From contig JAQOWT010000013.1 of assembly GCA_030407085.1 (NCBI GenBank), positions 89,380 to 153,379 of the forward strand: 64,000 nucleotides of DNA, read 5' to 3'. Origin of the DNA: Trichopria drosophilae. Its lineage: Eukaryota > Arthropoda > Insecta > Hymenoptera > Diapriidae. This document shows, piece after piece, positions 1-15,000 of the stretch. Numbering within the stretch: position 1 is the stretch's first letter; the number at the start of each line of letters is the position of its first letter. The notes under the pieces are model-generated. The model did not search any database and had not been told where the DNA came from. It was given only the letters and a program-made list of their open reading frames with translations. The position numbers were made by a program, and so were the translations under genes.

Positions 1-3000
1 AAATATTACCAGAAAAAGACGAAAACACGTCCTTATCCCATTACCGTTCAAAATTTTTCAGTTTTCGTAGACAGGTCCGCAGACTGTAACATAAAGACTA
101 ACAGAAAAAAACTAAATACAACTTCTTGAACTATTATAGCTAAAAATTTGTCAATTCCCATGTAACTGACTAGTTAATTAATTCTTGTAGTTGCTATGAA
201 ACGGTAGATGATACTACGAGTGCAATGAGTATATTCCAGAAGACGCTATGATTTTTTCATTGATGATTTCATCGAAATATTCTAAACTGACGAAAAATAG
301 TACAATTTTCATATCGACTTCAATTTGCTATGTAATACTGGATGCATATTTATTACGAATGTGACGCGACATCTCTAAAGATAAAAATATGGAAGACGAT
401 ATTTAAATAACAAGAGTCTTCTGCACACCAGAATGCGTGTTGAAAATCCTGCAAACAAGCTTATATTCAAATTGCCCTGTCCTAATCTCATTTCTCGTAG
501 ACAGGTCCGTAGACCGTAATATAAATATTACCAGAAAAAGACGAAAACACGTCCTTATCCCATTACCGTTCAAAATTTTTCAGTTTTCGTAGACAGGTCC
601 GCAGACTGTAACATAAAGACTAACAGAAAAAAACTAAATACAACTTCTTGAACTATTATAGCTAAAAATTTGTCAATTCCCATGTAACTGACTAGTTAAT
701 TAATTCTTGTAGTTGCTATGAAACGGTAGATGATACTACGAGTGCAATGAGTATATTCCAGAAGACGCTATGATTTTTTCATTGATGATTTCATCGAAAT
801 ATTCTAAACTGACGAAAAATAGTACAATTTTCATATGGACTTAAATTTGCTATGTAATACTGGATGCATATTTATTACGAATGTGACGCGACATCTCTGA
901 AGATAAAAATATCGAAGACGATATTTAAATAACAAGAGTCTTCTGCACACCAGAATGCGTGTTGAAAATCCTGCAAACAAGCTTATATTCAAATTGCACT
1001 GTCCTAATCTCATTTCTCGTAGACAGGTCCATAGACCGTAATATAAATATTACCAGAAAAAGACGAAAACACATCCTTATCCCATTACCGTTCAAAATTT
1101 TTCAGTTTTCGTAGACAGGTCCGCAGACTGTAACATAAAGACTAACAGAAAAAAACTAAATACAACTTCTTGAACTATTATAGCTAAAAATTTGTCAATT
1201 CCCATGTAACTGACTAGTTAATTAATTCTTGTAGTTGCTATGAAACGGTAGATGATACTACGAGTGCAATGAGTATATTCCAGAAGACGCTATGATTTTT
1301 TCATTGATGATTTCATCGAAATATTCTAAACTGACGAAAAATAGTACAATTTTCATATGGACTTAAATTTGCCATGTAATACTCGATGCATATTTATTAC
1401 GAATGTGAGGCGACATCCCTGAAGATAAAAATATGGATAACGATATTTAAATAACAAGAGTCTTCTGCACACCAGAATACGTGTTGAAAATCCTGCAAAC
1501 AAGCTTATATGCAAATTGCACTGTCCTAATCTCATTTCTCGTAGACAGGTCCGTAGACCGTAATATAAATATTACCAGAAAAAGACGAAAACACGTCCTT
1601 ATCCCATTACCGTTCAAAATTTTTCAGTTTTCGTAGACAGGTCCGCAGACTGTAACATAAAGACTAACAGAAAAAAACTAAATACAACTTCTTGAACTAT
1701 TATAGCTAAAAATTTGTCAATTCCCATGTAACTGACTAGTTAATTAATTCTTGTAGTTGCTATGAAACGGTAGATGATACTACGAGTGCAATGAGTATAT
1801 TCCAGAAGACGCTATGATTTTTTCATTGATGATTTCATCGAAATATTCTAAACTGACGAAAAATAGTACAATTTTCATATGGACTTAAATTTGCTATGTA
1901 ATACTCGATGCATATTTATTACGAATGTGAGGCGACATCCCTGAAGATAAAAATATGGATAACGATATTTAAATAACAAGAGTCTTCTGCACACCAGAAT
2001 ACGTGTTGAAAATCCTGCAAACAAGCTTATATGCAAATTGCACTGTCCTAATCTCATTTCTCGTAGACAGGTCCGTAGACCGTAATATAAATATTACCAG
2101 AAAAAGACGAAAACACGTCCTTATCCCATTACCGTTCAAAATTTTTCAGTTTTCGTAGACAGGTCCGCAGACTGTAACATAAAGACTAACAGAAAAAAAC
2201 TAAATACAACTTCTTGAACTATTATAGCTAAAAATTTGTCAATTCCCATGTAACTGACTAGTTAATTAATTCTTGTAGTTGCTATGAAACGGTAGATGAT
2301 ACTACGAGTGCAATGAGTATATTCCAGAAGACGCTATGATTTTTTCATTGATGATTTCATCGAAATATTCTAAACTGACGAAAAATAGTACAATTTTCAT
2401 ATGGACTTAAATTTGCTATGTAATACTGGATGCATATTTATTACGAATGTGACGCGACATCTCTGAAGATAAAAATATCGAAGACGATATTTAAATAACA
2501 AGAGTCTTCTGCACACCAGAATGCGTGTTGAAAATCCTGCAAACAAGCTTATATTCAAATTGCACTGTCCTAATCTCATTTCTCGTAGACAGGTCCATAG
2601 ACCGTAATATAAATATTACCAGAAAAAGACGAAAACACATCCTTATCCCATTACCGTTCAAAATTTTTCAGTTTTCGTAGACAGGTCCGCAGACTGTAAC
2701 ATAAAGACTAACAGAAAAAAACTAAATACAACTTCTTGAACTATTATAGCTAAAAATTTGTCAATTCCCATGTAACTGACTAGTTAATTAATTCTTGTAG
2801 TTGCTATGAAACGCTAGATGATACTACGAGTGCAATGAGTATATTCAAGAAGACGCTATGATTTTTTCATTGATGATTTCATCGAAATATTCTAAACTGA
2901 CGAAAAATAGTACAATTTTCATATGGACTTAAATTTGCTATGTAATACTGGATGCATATTTATTACGAATGTGAGGCGACATCTCTGAAGATAAAAATAT

Positions 3001-6000
3001 GGAAGACGATATTTAAATAACAAGAGTCTTCTGCACACCAGAATACGTGTTGAAAATCCTGCAAACAAGCTTATATTCAAATTGCACTGTCCTAATCTCA
3101 TTTCTCGTAGACAGGTCCGTAGACCGTAATATAAATATTACCAGAAAAAGACGAAAACACGTCCTTATCCCATTACCGTTCAAAATTTTTCAGTTTTCGT
3201 AGACAGGTCCGCAGACTGTAACATAAAGACTAACAGAAAAAAACTAAATACAACTTCTTGAACTATTATAGCTCAAAATTTGTCAATTCCCATGTAACTG
3301 ACTAGTTAATTAATTCTTGTAGTTGCTATGAAACGGTAGATGATACTACGAGTGCAATGAGTATATTCCAGAAGACGCTATGATTTTTTCATTGATGATT
3401 TCATCGAAATATTCTAAACTGACGAAAAATAGTACAATTTTCATATGGACTTAAATTTGCCATGTAATACTCGATGCATATTTATTACGAATGTGAGGCG
3501 ACATCCCTGAAGATAAAAATATGGATAACGATATTTAAATAACAAGAGTCTTCTGCACACCAGAATACGTGTTGAAAATCCTGCAAACAAGCTTATATGC
3601 AAATTGCACTGTCCTAATCTCATTTCTCGTAGACAGGTCCGTAGACCGTAATATAAATATTACCAGAAAAAGACGAAAACACGTCCTTATCCCATTACCG
3701 TTCAAAATTTTTCAGTTTTCGTAGACAGGTCCGCAGACTGTAACATAAAGACTAACAGAAAAAAACTAAATACAACTTCTTGAACTATTATAGCTAAAAA
3801 TTTGTCAATTCCCATGTAACTGACTAGTTAATTAATTCTTGTAGTTGCTATGAAACGGTAGATGATACTACGAGTGCAATGAGTATATTCCAGAAGACGC
3901 TATGATTTTTTCATTGATGATTTCATCGAAATATTCTAAACTGACGAAAAATAGTACAATTTTCATATGGACTTAAATTTGCTATGTAATACTGGATGCA
4001 TATTTATTACGAATGTGACGCGACATCTCTGAAGATAAAAATATCGAAGACGATATTTAAATAACAAGAGTCTTCTGCACACCAGAATGCGTGTTGAAAA
4101 TCCTGCAAACAAGCTTATATTCAAATTGCACTGTCCTAATCTCATTTCTCGTAGACAGGTCCATAGACCGTAATATAAATATTACCAGAAAAAGACGAAA
4201 ACACATCCTTATCCCATTACCGTTCAAAATTTTTCAGTTTTCGTAGACAGGTCCGCAGACTGTAACATAAAGACTAACAGAAAAAAACTAAATACAACTT
4301 CTTGAACTATTATAGCTAAAAATTTGTCAATTCCCATGTAACTGACTAGTTAATTAATTCTTGTAGTTGCTATGAAACGGTAGATGATACTACGAGTGCA
4401 ATGAGTATATTCCAGAAGACGCTATGATTTTTTCATTGATGATTTCATCGAAATATTCTAAACTGACGAAAAATAGTACAATTTTCATATGGACTTAAAT
4501 TTGCTATGTAATACTGGATGCATATTTATTACGAATGTGAGGCGACATCCCTGAAGATAAAAATATGGATAACGATATTTAAATAACAAGAGTCTTCTGC
4601 ACACCAGAATACGTGTTGAAAATCCTGCAAACAAGCTTATATTCAAATTGCCCTGTCCTAATCTCATTTCTCGTAGGCAGGTCCGTAGACCGTAATATAA
4701 ATATTACCAGAAAAAGACGAAAACACGTCCTTATCCCATTACCGTTCAAAATTTTTCAGTTTTCGTAGACAGGTCCGCAGACTGTAACATAAAGACTAAC
4801 AGAAAAAAACTAAATACAACTTCTTGAACTATTATAGCTAAAAATTTGTCAATTCCCATGTAACTGACTAGTTAATTAATTCTTGTAGTTGCTATGAAAC
4901 GGTAGATGATACTACGAGTGCAATGAGTATATTCCAGAAGACGCTATGATTTTTTCATTGATGATTTCATCGAAATATTCTAAACTGACGAAAAATAGTA
5001 CAATTTTCATATGGACTTAAATTTGCCATGTAATACTCGATGCATATTTATTACGAATGTGAGGCGACATCCCTGAAGATAAAAATATGGATGACGATAT
5101 TTAAATAACAAGAGTCTTCTGCACACCAGAATACGTGTTGAAAATCCTGCAAACAAGCTTATATTCAAATTGCACTGTCCTAATCTCATTTCTCGTAGAC
5201 AGGTCCGTAGACCGTAATATAAATATTACCAGAAAAAGACGAAAACACGTCCTTATCCCATTACCGTTCAAAATTTTTCAGTTTTCGTAGACAGGTCCGC
5301 AGACTGTAACATAAAGACTAACAGAAAAAAACTAAATACAACTTCTTGAACTATTATAGCTAAAAATTTGTCAATTCCCATGTAACTGACTAGTTAATTA
5401 ATTCTTGTAGTTGCTATGAAACGGTAGATGATACTACGAGTGCAATGAGTATATTCCAGAAGACGCTATGATTTTTTCATTGATGATTTCATCGAAATAT
5501 TCTAAACTGACGAAAAATAGTACAATTTTCATATGGACTTAAATTTGCCATGTAATACTCGATGCATATTTATTACGAATGTGAGGCGACATCCCTGAAG
5601 ATAAAAATATGGAAGACGATATTTAAATAACAAGAGTCTTCTGCACACCAGAATGCGTGTTGAAAATCCTGCAAACAAGCTTATATTCAAATTGCCCTGT
5701 CCTAATCTCATTTCTCGTAGACAGGTCCGTAGACCGTAATATAAATATTACCAGAAAAAGACGAAAACACGTCCTTATCCCATTACCGTTCAAAATTTTT
5801 CAGTTTTCGTAGACAGGTCCGCAGACTGTAACATAAAGACTAACAGAAAAAAACTAAATACAACTTCTTGAACTATTATAGCTAAAAATTTGTCAATTCC
5901 CATGTAACTGACTAGTTAATTAATTCTTGTAGTTGCTATGAAACGGTAGATGATACTACGAGTGCAATGAGTATATTCCAGAAGACGCTATGATTTTTTC

Positions 6001-9000
6001 ATTGATGATTTCATCGAAATATTCTAAACTGACGAAAAATAGTACAATTTTCATATGGACTTAAATTTGCTATGTAATACTGGATGCATATTTATTACGA
6101 ATGTGAGGCGACATCCCTGAAGATAAAAATATGGATAACGATATTTAAATAACAAGAGTCTTCTGCACACCAGAATACGTGTTGAAAATCCTGCAAACAA
6201 GCTTATATGCAAATTGCACTGTCCTAATCTCATTTCTCGTAGACAGGTCCGTAGACCGTAATATAAATATTACCAGAAAAAGACGAAAACACGTCCTTAT
6301 CCCATTACCGTTCAAAATTTTTCAGTTTTCGTAGACAGGTCCGCAGACTGTAACATAAAGACTAACAGAAAAAAACTAAATACAACTTCTTGAACTATTA
6401 TAGCTAAAAATTTGTCAATTCCCATGTAACTGACTAGTTAATTAATTCTTGTAGTTGCTATGAAACGGTAGATGATACTACGAGTGCAATGAGTATATTC
6501 CAGAAGACGCTATGATTTTTTCATTGATGATTTCATCGAAATATTCTAAACTGACGAAAAATAGTACAATTTTCATATGGACTTAAATTTGCCATGTAAT
6601 ACTCGATGCATATTTATTACGAATGTGAGGCGACATCCCTGAAGATAAAAATATGGATAACGATATTTAAATAACAAGAGTCTTCTGCACACCAGAATAC
6701 GTGTTGAAAATCCTGCAAACAAGCTTATATGCAAATTGCACTGTCCTAATCTCATTTCTCGTAGACAGGTCCGTAGACCGTAATATAAATATTACCAGAA
6801 AAAGACGAAAACACGTCCTTATCCCATTACCGTTCAAAATTTTTCAGTTTTCGTAGACAGGTCCGCAGACTGTAACATAAAGACTAACAGAAAAAAACTA
6901 AATACAACTTCTTGAACTATTATAGCTAAAAATTTGTCAATTCCCATGTAACTGACTAGTTAATTAATTCTTGTAGTTGCTATGAAACGGTAGATGATAC
7001 TACGAGTGCAATGAGTATATTCCAGAAGACGCTATGATTTTTTCATTGATGATTTCATCGAAATATTCTAAACTGACGAAAAATAGTACAATTTTCATAT
7101 GGACTTAAATTTGCCATGTAATACTCGATGCATATTTATTACGAATGTGAGGCGACATCCCTGAAGATAAAAATATGGATAACGATATTTAAATAACAAG
7201 AGTCTTCTGCACACCAGAATACGTGTTGAAAATCCTGCAAACAAGCTTATATGCAAATTGCACTGTCCTAATCTCATTTCTCGTAGACAGGTCCGTAGAC
7301 CGTAATATAAATATTACCAGAAAAAGACGAAAACACGTCCTTATCCCATTACCGTTCAAAATTTTTCAGTTTTCGTAGACAGGTCCGCAGACTGTAACAT
7401 AAAGACTAACAGAAAAAAACTAAATACAACTTCTTGAACTATTATAGCTAAAAATTTGTCAATTCCCATGTAACTGACTAGTTAATTAATTCTTGTAGTT
7501 GCTATGAAACGGTAGATGATACTACGAGTGCAATGAGTATATTCCAGAAGACGCTATGATTTTTTCATTGATGATTTCATCGAAATATTCTAAACTGACG
7601 AAAAATAGTACAATTTTCATATGGACTTAAATTTGCTATGTAATACTGGATGCATATTTATTACGAATGTGAGGCGACATCCCTGAAGATAAAAATATGG
7701 ATAACGATATTTAAATAACAAGAGTCTTCTGCACACCAGAATACGTGTTGAAAATCCTGCAAACAAGCTTATATGCAAATTGCACTGTCCTAATCTCATT
7801 TCTCGTAGACAGGTCCGTAGACCGTAATATAAATATTACCAGAAAAAGACGAAAACACGTCCTTATCCCATTACCGTTCAAAATTTTTCAGTTTTCGTAG
7901 ACAGGTCCGCAGACTGTAACATAAAGACTAACAGAAAAAAACTAAATACAACTTCTTGAACTATTATAGCTAAAAATTTGTCAATTCCCATGTAACTGAC
8001 TAGTTAATTAATTCTTGTAGTTGCTATGAAACGGTAGATGATACTACGAGTGCAATGAGTATATTCCAGAAGACGCTATGATTTTTTCATTGATGATTTC
8101 ATCGAAATATTCTAAACTGACGAAAAATAGTACAATTTTCATATGGACTTAAATTTGCCATGTAATACTCGATGCATATTTATTACGAATGTGAGGCGAC
8201 ATCCCTGAAGATAAAAATATGGATGACGATATTTAAATAACAAGAGTCTTCTGCACACCAGAATACGTGTTGAAAATCCTGCAAACAAGCTTATATTCAA
8301 ATTGCACTGTCCTAATCTCATTTCTCGTAGACAGGTCCGTAGACCGTAATATAAATATTACCAGAAAAAGACGAAAACACGTCCTTATCCCATTACCGTT
8401 CAAAATTTTTCAGTTTTCGTAGACAGGTCCGCAGACTGTAACATAAAGACTAACAGAAAAAAACTAAATACAACTTCTTGAACTATTATAGCTAAAAATT
8501 TGTCAATTCCCATGTAACTGACTAGTTAATTAATTCTTGTAGTTGCTATGAAACGGTAGATGATACTACGAGTGCAATGAGTATATTCCAGAAGACGCTA
8601 TGATTTTTTCATTGATGATTTCATCGAAATATTCTAAACTGACGAAAAATAGTACAATTTTCATATGGACTTAAATTTGCTATGTAATACTGGATGCATA
8701 TTTATTACGAATGTGAGGCGACATCCCTGAAGATAAAAATATGGATAACGATATTTAAATAACAAGAGTCTTCTGCACACCAGAATACGTGTTGAAAATC
8801 CTGCAAACAAGCTTATATTCAAATTGCCCTGTCCTAATCTCATTTCTCGTAGGCAGGTCCGTAGACCGTAATATAAATATTACCAGAAAAAGACGAAAAC
8901 ACGTCCTTATCCCATTACCGTTCAAAATTTTTCAGTTTTCGTAGACAGGTCCGCAGACTGTAACATAAAGACTAACAGAAAAAAACTAAATACAACTTCT

Positions 9001-12000
9001 TGAACTATTATAGCTAAAAATTTGTCAATTCCCATGTAACTGACTAGTTAATTAATTCTTGTAGTTGCTATGAAACGGTAGATGATACTACGAGTGCAAT
9101 GAGTATATTCCAGAAGACGCTATGATTTTTTCATTGATGATTTCATCGAAATATTCTAAACTGACGAAAAATAGTACAATTTTCATATCGACTTAAATTT
9201 GCCATGTAATACTCGATGCATATTTATTACGAATGTGAGGCGACATCCCTGAAGATAAAAATATGGAAGACGATATTTAAATAACAAGAGTCTTCTGCAC
9301 ACCAGAATGCGTGTTGAAAATCCTGCAAACAAGCTTATATTCAAATTACACTGTCCTAATCTCATTTCTCGTAGACAGGTCCATAGACCGTAATATAAAT
9401 ATTACCAGAAAAATACGAAAACACATCCTTATCCCATTACCGTTCAAAATTTTTCAGTTTTCGTAGACAGGTCCGCAGACTGTAACATAAAGACTAACAG
9501 AAAAAAACTAAATACAACTTCTTGAACTATTATAGCTAAAAATTTGTCAATTCCCATGTAACTGACTAGTTAATTAATTCTTGTAGTTGCTATGAAACGG
9601 TAGATGATACTACGAGTGCAATGAGTATATTCCAGAAGACGCTATGATTTTTTCATTGATGATTTCATCGAAATATTCTAAACTGACGAAAAATAGTACA
9701 ATTTTCATATGGACTTAAATTTGCAATGTAATACTCGATGCATATTTATTACGAATGTGAGGCGACATCCCTGAAGATAAAAATATGGATGACGATATTT
9801 AAATAACAAGAGTCTTCTGCACACCAGAATACGTGTTGAAAATCCTGCAAACAAGCTTATATTCAAATTGCACTGTCCTAATCTCATTTCTCGTAGACAG
9901 GTCCGTAGACCGTAATATAAATATTACCAGAAAAAGACGAAAACACGTCCTTATCCCATTACCGTTCAAAATTTTTCAGTTTTCGTAGACAGGTCCGCAG
10001 ACTGTAACATAAAGACTAACAGAAAAAAACTAAATACAACTTCTTGAACTATTATAGCTAAAAATTTGTCAATTCCCATGTAACTGACTAGTTAATTAAT
10101 TCTTGTAGTTGCTATGAAACGGTAGATGATACTACGAGTGCAATGAGTATATTCCAGAAGACGCTATGATTTTTTCATTGATGATTTCATCGAAATATTC
10201 TAAACTGACGAAAAATAGTACAATTTTCATATGGACTTAAATTTGCCATGTAATACTCGATGCATATTTATTACGAATGTGAGGCGACATCCCTGAAGAT
10301 AAAAATATGGATGACGATATTTAAATAACAAGAGTCTTCTGCACACCAGAATACGTGTTGAAAATCCTGCAAACAAGCTTATATTCAAATTGCACTGTCC
10401 TAATCTCATTTCTCGTAGACAGGTCCGTAGACCGTAATATAAATATTACCAGAAAAAGACGAAAACACGTCCTTATCCCATTACCGTTCAAAATTTTTCA
10501 GTTTTCGTAGACAGGTCCGCAGACTGTAACATAAAGACTAACAGAAAAAAACTAAATACAACTTCTTGAACTATTATAGCTAAAAATTTGTCAATTCCCA
10601 TGTAACTGACTAGTTAATTAATTCTTGTAGTTGCTATGAAACGGTAGATGATACTACGAGTGCAATGAGTATATTCCAGAAGACGCTATGATTTTTTCAT
10701 TGATGATTTCATCGAAATATTCTAAACTGACGAAAAATAGTACAATTTTCATATGGACTTAAATTTGCTATGTAATACTGGATGCATATTTATTACGAAT
10801 GTGAGGCGACATCCCTGAAGATAAAAATATGGATAACGATATTTAAATAACAAGAGTCTTCTGCACACCAGAATACGTGTTGAAAATCCTGCAAACAAGC
10901 TTATATGCAAATTGCACTGTCCTAATCTCATTTCTCGTAGACAGGTCCGTAGACCGTAATATAAATATTACCAGAAAAAGACGAAAACACGTCCTTATCC
11001 CATTACCGTTCAAAATTTTTCAGTTTTCGTAGACAGGTCCGCAGACTGTAACATAAAGACTAACAGAAAAAAACTAAATACAACTTCTTGAACTATTATA
11101 GCTAAAAATTTGTCAATTCCCATGTAACTGACTAGTTAATTAATTCTTGTAGTTGCTATGAAACGGTAGATGATACTACGAGTGCAATGAGTATATTCCA
11201 GAAGACGCTATGATTTTTTCATTGATGATTTCATCGAAATATTCTAAACTGACGAAAAATAGTACAATTTTCATATGGACTTAAATTTGCTATGTAATAC
11301 TGGATGCATATTTATTACGAATGTGAGGCGACATCCCTGAAGATAAAAATATGGATAACGATATTTAAATAACAAGAGTCTTCTGCACACCAGAATACGT
11401 GTTGAAAATCCTGCAAACAAGCTTATATGCAAATTGCACTGTCCTAATCTCATTTCTCGTAGACAGGTCCGTAGACCGTAATATAAATATTACCAGAAAA
11501 AGACGAAAACACGTCCTTATCCCATTACCGTTCAAAATTTTTCAGTTTTCGTAGACAGGTCCGCAGACTGTAACATAAAGACTAACAGAAAAAAACTAAA
11601 TACAACTTCTTGAACTATTATAGCTAAAAATTTGTCAATTCCCATGTAACTGACTAGTTAATTAATTCTTGTAGTTGCTATGAAACGGTAGATGATACTA
11701 CGAGTGCAATGAGTATATTCCAGAAGACGCTATGATTTTTTCATTGATGATTTCATCGAAATATTCTAAACTGACGAAAAATAGTACAATTTTCATATCG
11801 ACTTAAATTTGCTGTGTAATACTGGATGCATATTTATTACGAATGTGAGGCGACATCCCTGAAGATAAAAATATGGATGACGATATTTAAATAACAAGAG
11901 TCTTCTGCACACCAGAATACGTGTTGAAAATCCTGCAAACAAGCTTATATTCAAATTGCACTGTCCTAATCTCATTTCTCGTAGACAGGTCCGTAGACCG

Positions 12001-15000
12001 TAATATAAATATTACCAGAAAAAGACGAAAACACGTCCTTATCCCATTACCGTTCAAAATTTTTCAGTTTTCGTAGACAGGTCCGCAGACTGTAACATAA
12101 AGACTAACAGAAAAAAACTAAATACAACTTCTTGAACTATTATAGCTAAAAATTTGTCAATTCCCATGTAACTGACTAGTTAATTAATTCTTGTAGTTGC
12201 TATGAAACGGTAGATGATACTACGAGTGCAATGAGTATATTCCAGAAGACGCTATGATTTTTTCATTGATGATTTCATCGAAATATTCTAAACTGACGAA
12301 AAATAGTACAATTTTCATATGGACTTAAATTTGCCATGTAATACTCGATGCATATTTATTACGAATGTGAGGCGACATCCCTGAAGATAAAAATATGGAT
12401 GACGATATTTAAATAACAAGAGTCTTCTGCACACCAGAATACGTGTTGAAAATCCTGCAAACAAGCTTATATTCAAATTGCACTGTCCTAATCTCATTTC
12501 TCGTAGACAGGTCCGTAGACCGTAATATAAATATTACCAGAAAAAGACGAAAACACGTCCTTATCCCATTACCGTTCAAAATTTTTCAGTTTTCGTAGAC
12601 AGGTCCGCAGACTGTAACATAAAGACTAACAGAAAAAAACTAAATACAACTTCTTGAACTATTATAGCTAAAAATTTGTCAATTCCCATGTAACTGACTA
12701 GTTAATTAATTCTTGTAGTTGCTATGAAACGGTAGATGATACTACGAGTGCAATGAGTATATTCCAGAAGACGCTATGATTTTTTCATTGATGATTTCAT
12801 CGAAATATTCTAAACTGACGAAAAATAGTACAATTTTCATATCGACTTAAATTTGCTATGTAATACTGGATGCATATTTATTACGAATGTGAGGCGACAT
12901 CCCTGAAGATAAAAATATGGATGACGATATTTAAATAACAAGAGTCTTCTGCACACCAGAATACGTGTTGAAAATCCTGCAAACAAGCTTATATTCAAAT
13001 TGCACTGTCCTAATCTCATTTCTCGTAGACAGGTCCGTAGACCGTAATATAAATATTACCAGAAAAATACGAAAACACGTCCTTATCCCATTACCGTTCA
13101 AAATTTTTCAGTTTTCGTAGACAGGTCCGCAGACTGTAACATAAAGACTAACAGAAAAAAACTAAATACAACTTCTTGAACTATTATAGCTAAAAATTTG
13201 TCAATTCCCATGTAACTGACTAGTTAATTAATTCTTGTAGTTGCTATGAAACGCTAGATGATACTACGAGTGCAATGAGTATATTCAAGAAGACGCTATG
13301 ATTTTTTCATTGATGATTTCATCGAAATATTCTAAACTGACGAAAAATAGTACAATTTTCATATCGACTTAAATTTGCATTGTGATACTGGATGCATATT
13401 TATTACGAATGTGAGGCGACATCGCTGAAGATAAAAATATGGATGACGATATTTAAATAACAAGAGTCTTCTGCACACCAGAATACGTGTTGAAAATCCT
13501 GCAAACAAGCTTATATTCAAATTGCACTGTCCTAATCTCATTTCTCGTAGACAGGTCCGTAGACCGTAATATAAATATTACCAGAAAAAGACGAAAACAC
13601 GTCCTTATCCCATTACCGTTCAAAATTTTTCAGTTTTCGTAGACAGGTCCGCAGACTGTAACATAAAGACTAACAGAAAAAAACTAAATACAACTTCTTG
13701 AACTATTATAGCTCAAAATTTGTCAATTCCCATGTAACTGACTAGTTAATTAATTCTTGTAGTTGCTATGAAACGGTAGATGATACTACGAGTGCAATGA
13801 GTATATTCAAGAAGACGCTATGATTTTTTCATTGATGATTTCATCGAAATATTCTAAACTGACGAAAAATAGTACAATTTTCATATCGACTTAAATTTGC
13901 ATTGTGATACTGGATGCATATTTATTACGAATGTGAGGCGACATCGCTGAAGATAAAAATATGGATGACGATATTTAAATAACAAGAGTCTTCTGCACAC
14001 CAGAATACGTGTTGAAAATCCTGCAAACAAGCTTATATTCAAATTGCACTGTCCTAATCTCATTTCTCGTAGACAGGTCCGTAGACCGTAATATAAATAT
14101 TACCAGAAAAAGACGAAAACACGTCCTTATCCCATTACCGTTCAAAATTTTTCAGTTTTCGTAGACAGGTCCGCAGACTGTAACATAAAGACTAACAGAA
14201 AAAAACTAAATACAACTTCTTGAACTATTATAGCTCAAAATTTGTCAATTCCCATGTAACTGACTAGTTAATTAATTCTTGTAGTTGCTATGAAACGGTA
14301 GATGATACTACGAGTGCAATGAGTATATTCCAGAAGACGCTATGATTTTTTCATTGATGATTTCATCGAAATATTCTAAACTGACGAAAAATAGTACAAT
14401 TTTCATATCGACTTAAATTTGCATTGTGATACTGGATGCATATTTATTACGAATGTGAGGCGACATCCCTGAAGATAAAAATATGGATGACGATATTTAA
14501 ATAACAAGAGTCTTCTGCACACCAGAATACGTGTTGAAAATCCTGCAAACAAGCTTATATTCAAATTGCACTGTCCTAATCTCATTTCTCGTAGACAGGT
14601 CCGTAGACCGTAATATAAATATTACCAGAAAAATACGAAAACACGTCCTTATCCCATTACCGTTCAAAATTTTTCAGTTTTCGTAGACAGGTCCGCAGAC
14701 TGTAACATAAAGACTAACAGAAAAAAACTAAATACAACTTCTTGAACTATTATAGCTAAAAATTTGTCAATTCCCATGTAACTGACTAGTTAATTAATTC
14801 TTGTAGTTGCTATGAAACGGTAGATGATACTACGAGTGCAATGAGTATATTCCAGAAGACGCTATGATTTTTTCATTGATGATTTCATCGAAATATTCTA
14901 AACTGACGAAAAATAGTACAATTTTCATATCGACTTAAATTTGCATTGTGATACTGGATGCATATTTATTACGAATGTGAGGCGACATCCCTGAAGATAA

